Origin: Bradyrhizobium diazoefficiens
Lineage (GTDB): Bacteria; Pseudomonadota; Alphaproteobacteria; Rhizobiales; Xanthobacteraceae
Assembly: GCF_016616885.1 (NCBI RefSeq)
Contig: NZ_CP067102.1
Coordinates: forward strand, 1,640,501-1,704,500
Reading direction: 5' to 3'
Length of the DNA: 64,000 nucleotides
In this document: piece after piece, positions 38,510 to 47,902 of the stretch
How positions within the stretch are numbered: the stretch's first letter is position 1
How the letters are laid out: the number at the start of each line of letters is the position of its first letter
The notes under the pieces: model-generated
Databases searched by the model: none
The model's input: only the letters and a program-made list of their open reading frames with translations
Told to the model about the DNA's origin: nothing
Translations under genes and position numbers: made by a program

Positions 38510-39649
38510 ATGACCAAGCAGCATCCTGGTGATCGTTCACTCGGTTGCCTGAGCCGCCGCTCAGTGCTTCAGTCAACGGCGGGCTTACTAAGTGTGCCAT
38601 TCGTCGCCAAAGCCACCGCAGCTGGGGCGCAGGAAAAGCTCGCTGGCAGTGGTGAAGTCGTGGCTTTCAGCTGGGGTGGCCCTTACACTGATGGCATGCG
38701 GCGAGCTGTCTACGAGCCGTTTACGGAGGCAACTGGCATCAAGGTGCTCGATGTGATCGCCGATAATGCCGAGCCCCAGGTCAAGGCGATGAACCAGGCG
38801 GGCCGCGTCGATTGGGACATTGCTTACCTCCAACTACAGAACTATCCAGCAATGCATGAAGCCGGAATGTTCGTGCCGATCGATTACAGTCTCTGGGATC
38901 AAGAGTCGCTAGAGGGCGTGCCGTCCGACGCTCGTCTCAAAGAAACAGTTGCAGTTGTTCAATGGGCAGAGGTGCTCGCTTATAATCAACGCGCCTTTCT
39001 GAAGGGCGGGCCGCAAAACTGGGTGGATTTCTGGGACGTCAAGAGGTTTCCGGGGCCGCGGGGGCTCGAGGCTGTCCTCGGCAGACATGCCATCCAGTTT
39101 GCGCTGCTTGCCGCCGGTGTCGCAGCCAAGGATATCTGGCCCCTTACCGATGACAAGCTCGATCGCGCCTTCGCAAAACTTAACGAGATCAAGCCACACA
39201 TTTCGAAGTGGTGGAGCTCCGGCGGAGAATCGGCCCAGCTCCTGGTCAACCGAGAATACGTGATGACCGCCGCGTTCGACGGCCGTTTGGTCGGCCTGAT
39301 CCGTCAGGGCGTGCCGATCAAACTGGTCTGGGAGGGGGCCTATCTGGGTCGTACCCATGCGGCGATTCTGAAAGGTGGCCCGAACTCAGCGAACGCGCAA
39401 AAGTTGATCGCCTTTATGAACCGCGCGCAGATTGCGGCCGCCTTTACGCAGGCAACCGGCTATGCGGGGCCGAATACAAATCAGCTCAAGCACCTGCCAG
39501 CCGACTTGATTCCGCTACTCAACGTAAACCCGGAAAACGCTGCGAAGACCATCAGCGAGAATTTCACGTGGCTCGCGGCGAAGCGCCCAGACGGCAAACC
39601 CAACGGAGATCACATTCAGGAGCGTTGGCAGGCATGGAGGACGCAATGA
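38510..39649 (+). CDS. Polyamine/opine-type ABC transporter, substrate-binding protein
   Basis: This periplasmic binding protein (379 residues, PotD/SBP_bac_8-like) captures a small cationic or amine solute. The N terminus is a Tat-like signal, LSRRSVLQSTAGLLSVPFVAKA (about 14-36), ending in AAGAQ. The mature part begins GEVVAFSWGGPYTDGMRRAVYEPFTEATGIKV, typical of this family. The ATG follows GGGGGAAGG. Its stop overlaps the start of the permease gene (ATGA), so the genes are coupled. A second unlinked paralogue operates at 57.9 kb. The ligand cannot be deduced. Confidence 0.92.
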   Translation: MTKQHPGDRSLGCLSRRSVLQSTAGLLSVPFVAKATAAGAQEKLAGSGEVVAFSWGGPYTDGMRRAVYEPFTEATGIKVLDVIADNAEPQVKAMNQAGRVDWDIAYLQLQNYPAMHEAGMFVPIDYSLWDQESLEGVPSDARLKETVAVVQWAEVLAYNQRAFLKGGPQNWVDFWDVKRFPGPRGLEAVLGRHAIQFALLAAGVAAKDIWPLTDDKLDRAFAKLNEIKPHISKWWSSGGESAQLLVNREYVMTAAFDGRLVGLIRQGVPIKLVWEGAYLGRTHAAILKGGPNSANAQKLIAFMNRAQIAAAFTQATGYAGPNTNQLKHLPADLIPLLNVNPENAAKTISENFTWLAAKRPDGKPNGDHIQERWQAWRTQ

Positions 39650-41400
39650 GCTCCATCGTAATCCACGGCCGGGCGAAGTCCTCGGCTTCGTCATCGCCCG
39701 GGCCCACACAGTGGGCATGGCTGCTTCTGCCTGGAAGCATCTTCCTTGCGGTGCTCTTTATCATGCCGCTCACGGAGCTTTTGTTGCTTTCATTTGGGAT
39801 GCCAAACTGGACGTTGGCAAATTTCCTACGCATCAGCGAGAACCCTGCCTACATCGTCATATTGCGCACCACGCTAGAGATCAGCATTTCGGTGACTGCG
39901 CTCGCCTTCGTGCTTGGCTACCCCATCGCCTATGCCCTCACGACGGGCGGAGCGATGCTGCGTACCTTCCTACTCATCGCGGTTGTGCTGCCGTATTTCA
40001 CGAGCGTTCTGGCGCGAACCTTCGCGTGGGTTGTCCTGCTTGGGCGCAGTGGGGTCATTAACGAGATTCTGCTTCAGCTCGGCTTGGTGTCCCAGCCGGT
40101 CACCATGCTCTACAACCGGTTCGGCGTCATCGTCGGCATGACGCACATCGCCCTGCCGCTCATGATCCTGCCGATGTACACAGTCATGTCCAGAATCGAC
40201 CGGAGGTTGCTGCGTGCCGCGAGGGCCAACGGCGCGAGCCCGCTTGCCGCGTTCCTCACGATATTTCTGCCGCTCAGCCTGCCGGGACTTATTGCGGGAG
40301 TCCTGCTCGTCTTCATCTACTGTCTCGGCTTCTACATCACACCTGCATTGATGGGTGGGTTATCTGACCTCACAATTACGATGGAGATCAGCTCCCAAGT
40401 CGTGGAACGACTCAATTGGAACTTCGGCTCAGCCCTCTCCGTGGTCCTCTTGGTAACTGTCTTCGGAATATTGTGGATCGGCTCCCGCTTTTTTCCCATT
40501 GAGCAGCTTCTGGGAATGTCCGATAGCAACGTCGTTTCGGAAACCCTCACCCGCCGACAAATGGGAACCCAATGGCTGATGCGTGTCGGCTCCGCGTCAA
40601 ATGCACTCGACCGCTGGCTCCCTTCGATGGGAGGCCGCGGTATCCCGATCCTGGCGAGCTTCCTGGCGGTGCTTCTCCTCCTGCCGGTACTGATCGTCGC
40701 GTACCTTTCGTTCAGCGATTCGGCTTACTTTGTCTTCCCCTTGCCAGGCTATTCGCTGCGCAACTACCAAGCCTATTTTTCCTATCCAATGTGGATAGGC
40801 GCAACCGTCGCTAGCATCCGCGTTGCCTTAATGGCGGCCGGCATGGCCACCGTGCTCGGCAGTATGCTTGCCTTTGGCTTATCGCGCGGCAACATCCGCG
40901 GTCGCGGAGCAATGGTCGCCCTTGTGCTCTCGCCGATCATCATGCCGAGCATTATAGCGGCGGTCGCGACTTACTTCCTGCTTGCGCGGCTGGGCCTTCA
41001 GGGCACCGAATTCGGCTTGGCACTTGGTCACGCGGTCCACGCAATCCCGTACGTGGTGGTGATCGTGGTCGCCAATCTGCGCGACCTGAACCCGTCGTAC
41101 GAGCGTGCGGCCCGCAGCCTTGGCGCAGGGCCTCTCGTGACCTTCCGCACGATCATCGCGCCGCTCGTTATGCCAGCCCTCATCGTCGCCAGCTTCTTTG
41201 CGTTCCTGAGTTCGTTTGACGACGTCGTCTACGTGCTGTTCCTCGGCATCGGAAAGATCACCACCTTGCCGATGCGCATGTGGGAAGGGATTAAGCAGGA
41301 TATCAATCCCACCATTGCGGCCGTGGCCACGTTGCAGATGCTTTTCGCGGGGACAGTTATCTTCGTCGCCGCCGTGTTGAGGCGCCGGAAGAACACCTGA
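39646..41400 (+). CDS. Fused PotB-PotC-type ABC transporter permease
   Basis: This 584-residue protein joins two binding-protein-dependent permease domains in one chain. Domain 1 (about 25-280) has the EAA-like loop LLRAARANGASPLAAFLTIFLPLSLPG; domain 2 (about 330-580) has YERAARSLGAGPLVTFRTIIAPLVMPA. Each domain has about six membrane segments. The frame is open from 39208, but that stretch overlaps the binding-protein gene. The ATG at 39646 has GGAGG 5 bases upstream and overlaps the previous stop. In the other transporter of this window the two permeases are separate genes. Confidence 0.92.
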   Translation: MSSIVIHGRAKSSASSSPGPTQWAWLLLPGSIFLAVLFIMPLTELLLLSFGMPNWTLANFLRISENPAYIVILRTTLEISISVTALAFVLGYPIAYALTTGGAMLRTFLLIAVVLPYFTSVLARTFAWVVLLGRSGVINEILLQLGLVSQPVTMLYNRFGVIVGMTHIALPLMILPMYTVMSRIDRRLLRAARANGASPLAAFLTIFLPLSLPGLIAGVLLVFIYCLGFYITPALMGGLSDLTITMEISSQVVERLNWNFGSALSVVLLVTVFGILWIGSRFFPIEQLLGMSDSNVVSETLTRRQMGTQWLMRVGSASNALDRWLPSMGGRGIPILASFLAVLLLLPVLIVAYLSFSDSAYFVFPLPGYSLRNYQAYFSYPMWIGATVASIRVALMAAGMATVLGSMLAFGLSRGNIRGRGAMVALVLSPIIMPSIIAAVATYFLLARLGLQGTEFGLALGHAVHAIPYVVVIVVANLRDLNPSYERAARSLGAGPLVTFRTIIAPLVMPALIVASFFAFLSSFDDVVYVLFLGIGKITTLPMRMWEGIKQDINPTIAAVATLQMLFAGTVIFVAAVLRRRKNT

Positions 41401-41463
41401 CCGATCGAACTCAAACGCAGGTTTTGCGATAACTAAGTACTTAAACGACTCTAGGGAGCTGAA

Positions 41464-42549
41464 ATGTTGATGAGAGCTAGCTTGAGCCGCACCGATGTGA
41501 AAAGCGGTGGCATTGCGCTGCATAACTTGCAAAAAAGTTACGGCGGTGCAACGGCCGTTGACGATGTCAGTCTTTCCATCTCGCCTGGAGAGTTTATTTC
41601 GTTGCTCGGGCCCAGCGGATCGGGAAAGACGACAACTCTGATGATGATCGCTGGTTTCGAGCTGCCAGACAGCGGTCAAGTGCTATTGGATGACAAGGAC
41701 ATCACGCGCCTGCCGCCCCACCGTCGCGAACTCGGGGTGATCTTCCAGAACTATGCGCTTTTCCCGCACATGACGGTTGCCGAGAACGTGGCATATCCGC
41801 TTCGTATGCGGCGTATGGCCAGAGCGGATATCGAAGATCGCGTGCGTCGCGTTCTTGACCAAGTGCACCTCGGTACTTTGGCCTCACGCTATCCCCACCA
41901 GATGTCCGGCGGTCAGCAGCAGAGAGTGGCCATCGCACGGGCACTGGTTTTCGATCCGCCCGTTCTTCTTCTCGACGAGCCGCTGGGCGCGCTGGACAGG
42001 AAGTTGCGCGAGCATCTCAGAAACGAGATCAAGAACTTGCATAAGCAGGTCGGCAAGACTATGGTCTACGTCACGCACGATCAGGATGAGGCGCTCGCCA
42101 TGTCCGATCGGGTGGCCGTCATGCATGAGGGCCGGATCCGACAGGTGTCTGCGCCGCACGACATCTATCGCCGGCCGGCGGACTTGTTCGTCGCGAGTTT
42201 CGTCGGTGAGGTCAACCTCATACCTGCGACGATCAAATCTGGCGTCGCTCTCAATGCTGCAGGCGAAAGATTGCCCGCGGAGCGATGGACTGGCGCGGAC
42301 ACCAATGCAACGCTTTGCGTGCGACCCGAACATTCGCGTTTTGATAGTATCCAAACCTCAGGGGGAATTCAGGGGCGCATTGTCGACATGACATTCGTTG
42401 GAGACGCGACGATCTTGGAATTCCGCAGCGACTCCGGATTGCAGCTCAAGTCGAAAGTGCTGAACGTGTCGGCTGAAGCCATGCTCGAGATTGGTTGCCC
42501 CTGTGTCGCCTCGTGGCATGCAACCGACGCGACCATTCTGACCGAGTAG
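41464..42549 (+). CDS. Polyamine/opine-type ABC transporter ATPase (PotA-like)
   Basis: This 361-residue ATPase drives the preceding importer. Walker A is [11 protein letters not shown] (about 45), the Q-loop GVIFQNYALFPHMTV (about 95), signature MSGGQQQR (about 147), Walker [14 protein letters not shown] (about 167) and H-loop YVTHDQDEA (about 200). A C-terminal TOBE domain follows (about 285-355). GGGAG precedes the ATG, 63 bases after the permease stop. Confidence 0.94.
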   Translation: MLMRASLSRTDVKSGGIALHNLQKSYGGATAVDDVSLSISPGEFISLLGPSGSGKTTTLMMIAGFELPDSGQVLLDDKDITRLPPHRRELGVIFQNYALFPHMTVAENVAYPLRMRRMARADIEDRVRRVLDQVHLGTLASRYPHQMSGGQQQRVAIARALVFDPPVLLLDEPLGALDRKLREHLRNEIKNLHKQVGKTMVYVTHDQDEALAMSDRVAVMHEGRIRQVSAPHDIYRRPADLFVASFVGEVNLIPATIKSGVALNAAGERLPAERWTGADTNATLCVRPEHSRFDSIQTSGGIQGRIVDMTFVGDATILEFRSDSGLQLKSKVLNVSAEAMLEIGCPCVASWHATDATILTE

Positions 42550-43127
42550 ATTTGCCGGCACGGGCTATACGCATCGGTGACGCCTGCCGTTCATTTGAAT
42601 AATGAGCAGCGCTGCCCGGCTCTTTGCGCTAGAGATAAACAGAACGAGCTGGAGCCAGCGCCCTACTCAAGTAAGTAGCTAATCGCGAGTGGCTCGAGTC
42701 GCTGGTCCGGGACAGGAACACAGCACAAAAGGTGGCGTAGCTGGCGCATAAGGGGCTGTCGGCGAGCGTTGGCTTGAGGGCGGGTGTGATCAGATATTTC
42801 CCATCGGCGTAGATTCGCCCCTTCGCGTCGATTTGGGAATCGTATGTCAGCAACAGAACATTGGTCTGGGGTGGAGCAGATAGCCGCACGGCTGCATTTG
42901 GAGCCGTCAGTCGTTTTTTACAGTCTGAGAAGCCACTCGTATCTTGCAGGACCAAATTGGAGTGGTTTTCCGGATTGATGCTGGATAGCCCGTACCCTGC
43001 ATGAATCCTGCGATTTCCGCCCGGTTCAAAAAGACGTCTGCTTCTGAGCGTTTTCAGTATTGGGTGACCTTCCACTGCGTATTTCCTCCGGATGAAGCTC
43101 GAGTCCGGCCTGACGAAGAACGGACAG
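42550..43127. other. Gap between transporter and IS remnants
   Basis: No gene is recognised. A long minus-strand frame (42629-43219) overlaps the IS3 remnant and has no family motif. Confidence 0.4.
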
Positions 43128-43363
43128 ATGAAGTCAGCAAGGTTCACGGAAGAGCAGATTATCGCGGTGTTGAAGGAGCATGAGGCCGGGCAAAGACGGC
43201 CGACCTGGCTCGCAAGCACGGGAGCTCCGAGGCGACGATCTACAATTGGAAGTCCAAATTCGGCGGCATGGACGTTTCCGAGGCGAAGCGGTTGAAGGCC
43301 TTGGAGGACGAGAACGCGAAGCTGAAGAAGCTTCTGGCCGAGCAGATGCTCGATAGTAAGACC
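43128..43363 (+). pseudogene. IS3-family OrfA fragment
   Basis: MKSARFTEEQIIAVLKEHEAG, a one-base frameshift near 43190, then AKTADLARKHG, ATIYNWKSKFGGMDVSEAKRLK and ALEDENAKLKKLLAEQMLD. This is the helix-turn-helix plus leucine-zipper OrfA of IS3 elements. It stops where an IS110 element begins, and no OrfB follows. Confidence 0.85.
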
Positions 43364-43461
43364 GTATGTCCGCCTCTGCCGATGAGATGGCTCGCCCTAC
43401 ACTGAGGGTCCGAGGGTTGCTCGGGTGGACCGAGCCGATCCTCATCACAGGAGGACGAGCC

Positions 43462-44484
43462 GTGGCAGATTATAGGGAAGCATTCGTCGGAATCGATGTA
43501 GCCAAGCTCAGAAACGCAGTCGCGAAGCGGACGCAGGCCGCCACGGGGAGGTTCGCTTTTTCGGTAAGGTCGATGCTTCGGCCACCAACATGCGCCGCGT
43601 CTTTGGGCGGATCGCCAACCGCTTTGACCGTGTCCACTTCTGTTACGAAGCCGGCCCGACTGGCTATGGTCTTTATCGCCTGATCCGGTTCCTCGGCTAC
43701 AAATGCACGGTAGTGGCGCCATCGCTAATCCCAAGGAAGCCGGGCGATCGTGTGGAGACGAACCGTCGGGACGCCGTTTCTCTCGCGCGGCTATTGCGCG
43801 CCGGCGAGTTGACAGCTGTGTGGGTTCCCGATGAAGGTCATGAAGCGATACGCGACCTGGTTCGAGCCCAATCGGCAGCGGTTGAGACGCTGCGGATCCA
43901 TCGGCAGCAGGTGAGTGCCTTCATGCTCAAGCATGGCCGCACCTATCCCCGCAAAAAAGGCTGGACGATGCGCTATTTGCGTTGGCTCCAGGAACAGCAG
44001 TTCATCGAAGTTCGTCTCGGCCTGGTCTCTGGAGCCGCTCGTGCGGGCGCTCCAAACATTGCGCGGCGTCGGTCTGGTCGTCGCGGTGACGTTCGCGACC
44101 GAGGTTGGTGACGTGAGCCGTTTTGAGAGCCCACGTCAACTTATGGGTTACCTCGGCCTGGTGCCAAGCGACCGATCGACGGGAGAGTCTGTCAGACGTG
44201 GCGGCATCATCAAGGCCGGCAACGGCCGTGTTCGCCACATGTTGGTCGAGAGCGCCTGGACATATCGACACCCGCCGAAGATCGGCAAGATAAAGCTATA
44301 CCGGCTGCTCGAGCAGACGTCGCCAGCCGTGCGAGAGATTGCCTGGAAGGCGCAGAGCCGTTTGACGGCCCGCTACCCGAAGCTGGCTGCGCGCCGCAAA
44401 CGAACAACGGTGGTCTGCACCGCTATCGCCCGTGCACTGGTCGGGTTCATGTGGGCAGTCGCCAAGCAAGTGCAGACAGCCTGA
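43462..44484 (+). pseudogene. IS110-family transposase, frameshifted and internally deleted
   Basis: Starts DYREAFVGIDVAKLRNAVA (DEDD-type catalytic Asp), shifts frame, then FDRVHFCYEAGPTGYGLYRLIR, SLIPRKPGDRVETNRRDAVSLARLLRAGEL and KKGWTMRYLRWLQEQQF. About 50 codons are missing before WSLEPLVRALQTLRGVGLVVAVTFATEVGD, then QLMGYLGLVPSDRSTG and RVRHMLVESAWTYRHPP. The element lies directly after the truncated IS3 OrfA. Confidence 0.85.
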
Positions 44485-44745
44485 TTGGGCGCTCTTCTAG
44501 TCATCGTGCACGGGCGGAGGCAGGACCACGGCAGAGGGAATGCCCGTCAGACGCTTTGTGGCCGGCAAGAGCGCCGACGCCTGCAGTAAGATAGGAGCAG
44601 ACCTCGGACGCACAATCGGGAATGCGGTCGCCAACCCGCGCATCAGAGCTTGATCACCGACGTCCTTCGGTTGCGCCTCCACCTATGCACGACCATCTCT
44701 ATGAACAGCCGATCGACGATCGGACGATGCCCTGCGTTCTAATCC
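44485..44745. other. Short spacer in the IS cluster
   Basis: No gene is recognised between the IS110 remnant and the recombinase fragment. Confidence 0.4.
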
Positions 44746-45131
44746 TTGAGCGAACGCGGCCTCGCCAATCATGAACCGCGGCCGATCTTCGTCGGGGTCC
44801 ACAACGAGCGCCTGACGCGTTTCGGCGCAACACACATCGTGCCGCGTGCCGCCTCCCAGGCCGCGTCCACGAGGCCAAGCTTGGAGGGCAAGCCGATATC
44901 GCCGCACATCTTCCGGCATTCCCTCGCCATGAAGCTTCTCCAGTCGGGCGTGGACCTCCTGACGATCCAGGCTTGGCTTGGCCATGCTCAGGTCGCCACA
45001 ACCCACCGGTACGCCGCTGCGGATGTCGAGATGATGCGCCGAGGACTCTCGAGAAGGCGGGCGTCTCAGGCGACCGCAGCGCGCGCTTCCGGCCGAACGA
45101 CACGATCCTGCGGCTGCTGGCCAGCATCTGA
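44746..45131 (+). pseudogene. Tyrosine recombinase (XerC/RIT-type), C-terminal fragment
   Basis: The fragment holds the C-terminal catalytic half of a tyrosine recombinase: ISPHIFRHSLAMKLLQSG (HxxR), then WLGHAQVATTHRY (second His and the nucleophile Tyr). The frame shifts after MMRRGL and ends LEKAGVSGDRSAR...RLLASI at 45131. The N-terminal half is missing. It is immediately followed by a set of inverted repeats, as for recombinases that act on their own ends. Confidence 0.82.
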
Positions 45132-45133
45132 TT

Positions 45134-45258
45134 ATTATGTGGCAGAGGAATCTAGCCGTGGCTGGCGTTAGGGCGCCTCCGCCACATAATCTCGCCCGAC
45201 ACATAAGAATGTGTTGTGTTGCGTGCAACATAACCATTCTCGGGCGCTGTTTATGTGT
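45134..45258. repeat. Nested inverted repeats after the recombinase fragment
   Basis: ATTATGTGGC (45134-45143) pairs with GCCACATAAT (45181-45190). ACACATAA (45199-45206) pairs with TTATGTGT (45251-45258), and CGCCCGA (45193-45199) with TCGGGCG (45240-45246). A CATAA/TTATG core recurs in each arm. The layout suggests recombinase binding sites at an element end. Confidence 0.6.
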
Positions 45259-45261
45259 TCC

Positions 45262-45478
45262 GTGTCCAAGCGCGGATCGGATCAAGTTGATCTTCTGGGA
45301 CGGGACAGGTTTGTGCCTGTTCGCCAAGCGGCTCGAGGAAGGCATCTTCCTCTGACCGAAGATCGAGGATGGCGTGATGCGTTTGTCGGCGGCGGAATTG
45401 TCGGCGCGGCTCGAAGGGCTTGATCGGCGGCGCGTCCACGAGGCACGAGATACGGTCGTCCCGACGCAAGCCGGATAA
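45262..45478 (+). pseudogene. IS66-family TnpB (Orf2) C-terminal fragment
   Basis: Reads DRIKLIFWDGTGLCLFAKRLEEGIF, then a stop (TGA in place of Trp), PKIEDGVMRLSAAELSA and DRRRVHEARDTVVPTQAG. This is the typical IS66 TnpB C terminus. The 5' part has been replaced by the recombinase-end repeats. Confidence 0.85.
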
Positions 45479-45576
45479 TTGTGGGCCGCCCTGCGGCGAA
45501 GTGAATCAGGGGCATCTAGGTGTTTAGTCCCAGGCTTTGATGGTGCATTCTTATCGCACGATTCGAAGGATGCGAC

Positions 45577-45715
45577 ATGGGACAAATTCTACACGGCTGC
45601 GCAACCACGACGGACGCAGTCCGTCGAGCAATACAAAGTCAAGAGAGCCTGAGAACGCTCGCCAAGCGCTACGGGATCAACCAGACGACTGTCGCGAAGT
45701 GGAAGGAGCGCAAGA
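45577..45715 (+). pseudogene. IS481-type transposase N-terminal fragment
   Basis: MGQILHGCATTTDAVRRAIQ and ESLRTLAKRYGINQTTVAKWKER match the start and helix-turn-helix of IS481-type transposases. It breaks off into an unrelated IS5-type C terminus. Confidence 0.75.
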
Positions 45716-45719
45716 GAGC

Positions 45720-45980
45720 GCGGTGTCTTCGGTATCATCAAGCGCGAACTGCGCTGCCTCTCCGCCATCGAGCCCATCATCGGCACCTGGTCACCTCGGC
45801 CTGCTGCTACCTCAAACGCCGCGCCGGCGACACCGCCAAGTCATCCTCTCAGCCGTCGGCCACAACTTCCGCCGCATCCTCGCCTGGCTCAGGACTCTTT
45901 GGTGCCTCTTCCTGACGGCCTCATCGCAGCCGTCCACGCCCCCCCACCGCTTGAAGCGGTTTTTTGAACGGACGACTCGT
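45720..45980 (+). pseudogene. IS5-family transposase C-terminal fragment
   Basis: Pieces in changing frames read GVFGIIKRELRCLSAIEPIIG, CYLKRRAGDTA and VILSAVGHNFRRILAWLRTLWCLF, the normal IS5-type ending. It is joined directly to the IS481 fragment. Confidence 0.75.
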
Positions 45981-46057
45981 GATGATCACGCGAAAGCGGG
46001 AGCTGCTCCAGCCGCCGGTCGTCCGATCATCGTTATCCAAGCCGGAATAAGTCGAGG

Positions 46058-47044
46058 TCAAGTTCCTGACTGCGCGAGAAGGCTTTCTTTGACGACATTC
46101 GCGGGGGGCGGCTTGATGACCTTGACGCGCGCCACACTGCGTCGGCCGTCGGTGCTGACGGGCACCTCGCCCTCGATGGTTGCGCGACGAACAATACGAG
46201 GCTTATCGCCGTAGTCATTGGCCGCATAATGAATCGTGGCGCGGTTGTCCCAGATAGCGACATCACCCTGCTTCCATTTCCAGCGGACTGTGTTTTCTGG
46301 CTTGGTGATATGAGATTCAAATAGATCGGTTAGCCTCTGGCCGTCACATTTCGAGACGTCAACAAGACGTCTCACATAAGAGCCAAGAACCAGCGTGCGC
46401 TCTCCAGTCTCGGGGTGGACCCGTACGACGGGATGTTCGGTCTCGAACCTCGCTCCAGTAAGGGCGTCGTCATAAAGAGTCTTATCGGCATCGGTAGGGC
46501 GGCCAACCACGGCGAAGCTGTGAATAGCCCAGAGGTCGTCGGCAAGCCGTCGCAGCGGAGTGGGCAAGTCCAGATATGCGGTCGCGGTGTTTGCCCACAC
46601 GGTGTCGCCGCCGATTGGTGGGATCACAATGCCTCGCAGCACCGAAATCTTTGGATAGGCGTCCATGCAGGACCAGTCGATGTGCCAGTTGTCAGTTGAG
46701 AAAGGTGGGTATACGGAATGAATTTCGACGACCGACGTCGTCCCCTTGGTAGCGGCGAACGTCGGATTCGGCGCAAGCTTCCCAAAACGCATGGCGAAGC
46801 GCTCCTGCTCGACATCGTCCAGATGACCCTGGTCGCGGAAGAAGATGACCTTGTGCTCAAGCAACAGACCATTGATCGCAGCGATGGTCTGATCTGGCAA
46901 ATCGGCCGACAGCCGGATATTCCTGATTTCAGCGCCGATGCGCACCGTGCGTTTGACGATGTCGGTACGCGGAATGATGTTACCCATCAAGACCATTTCA
47001 CTCACGGCAGAATTCTCCAAGATTGTGGCGTTCTCGCCAGACAA
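46058..47044 (-). CDS. TauD/TfdA-family 2-oxoglutarate dioxygenase
   Basis: This Fe(II)/2-oxoglutarate dioxygenase (328 residues) is of the TauD/TfdA type. The metal-binding facial triad is visible as WHIDWS (HxD, about residue 121) and the distal His in RATIHYAANDYGD (about 270), with the 2-OG-binding Arg in RIVRRATIEGE (about 285). Other family blocks are HKVIFFRDQG (about 68) and GGDTVWANTATAY (about 147). The substrate may be a sulfonate, aryloxyalkanoate or other small acid. A decayed paralogue lies at 23.9-24.9 kb. A scrap of the MFS gene that accompanies that paralogue is found 180 bases upstream here. Confidence 0.92.
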   Translation of the reverse strand: MSGENATILENSAVSEMVLMGNIIPRTDIVKRTVRIGAEIRNIRLSADLPDQTIAAINGLLLEHKVIFFRDQGHLDDVEQERFAMRFGKLAPNPTFAATKGTTSVVEIHSVYPPFSTDNWHIDWSCMDAYPKISVLRGIVIPPIGGDTVWANTATAYLDLPTPLRRLADDLWAIHSFAVVGRPTDADKTLYDDALTGARFETEHPVVRVHPETGERTLVLGSYVRRLVDVSKCDGQRLTDLFESHITKPENTVRWKWKQGDVAIWDNRATIHYAANDYGDKPRIVRRATIEGEVPVSTDGRRSVARVKVIKPPPANVVKESLLAQSGT

Positions 47045-47269
47045 AACGATTTAGATGTGACACGAAAGGCATTGAAGACATTTCCGGACATCAAGGTTAG
47101 CGCCTCTCGATGGCTGGTTATCGCTTGCTTCATCGATATTCGATATCGCCTCCTGTTTGCTAGAGACTAGTGTTGCATATCTTCATTGCCACCGTACCTA
47201 CATCTTCTGGTGGGGTTGATCTCACCCGATCGAGGTCGGCGCCGAGGTCACAAGATAACCTCGATCGCT

Positions 47270-47390
47270 TCGCCAGCGGTACGCCGCTGCTCGTGGCAAG
47301 GCGGCCGCGGTCAGAATTGGCTGACGGCTCAAGGCAAGTGCGGCAATCGCTCCGCCCAAGGACAGTGTGCAGGCGTGGATCGCTCCCTCG
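47270..47390 (-). pseudogene. Scrap of an MFS_3-type exporter gene
   Basis: On the minus strand, AIHACTLSLGGAIAALALSR followed by QPILTAAAL matches AVRACALSMGGAITAIALSR followed by EPILTAVAL in the intact exporter at 25057-26742 (about 21 of 29 residues identical). The rest of the gene is gone or unrecognisable. Confidence 0.7.
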
Positions 47391-47507
47391 GCACCATGGG
47401 GCCAGAAATATTCGAAGGTTGGACCGATCTTCATCGCTCGCCAATTTCAAAGAGTGCCAACTGAAACGCTACCACGATATCGTTCGGAGACTTCTCAGTC
47501 GTTAGGG

Positions 47508-47555
47508 ATTTCTTGTCCGACATCAACTTCCCCTAGGGTTGCCCACACGTCGATC
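47508..47555. repeat. 48-base dispersed repeat, copy 1
   Basis: Matches 62081-62128 with two mismatches (core CGACATCAACTTCCCCTAGG then TTGCCCACACGTCGATC). Both copies lie near IS debris, so it is probably one end of a lost mobile element. Confidence 0.7.
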
Positions 47556-47902
47556 ACATTTGGGAAGGCTACAGAGCGCCGAATCATACTCAGGCACTGT
47601 CTGGTTGAACAGATTGAACGGCCGTACGTGTGTTGGAAGGCGAGAATTGCCGCCGTCGCGAAGACGAATGCTGCGGGATAGAAGAAAGAATCATGTGCGA
47701 TCGAAGCCTGCGACTGGTGCGAAATCCAGAGCTATGAAGTCAGAGCTTGTGATTTTTTGCATCGCATGTCGATCGGGAGCGTGGCGGGCTTTTGCTGTGA
47801 GGTTTCCGGCAACAATCGTTTGTTTTGTCAGCGCTGGCGCTTGGGGCACACGGTGAGGCAACCGTGAGTTGAGGGTGTGACGTCGAAGCGCTGGGCCTCG
47901 GC

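Noticed and set aside
39208..39645. N-terminal 146-codon extension of the fused permease
   Set aside because: It overlaps the binding-protein gene in another frame; the ATG at 39646 has a ribosome site and the usual ATGA overlap.
45946..45965. Hairpin followed by six T as a terminator
   Set aside because: It lies within the IS5-type coding remnant and faces no intact plus-strand gene. It may work as a terminator, but context does not support it.
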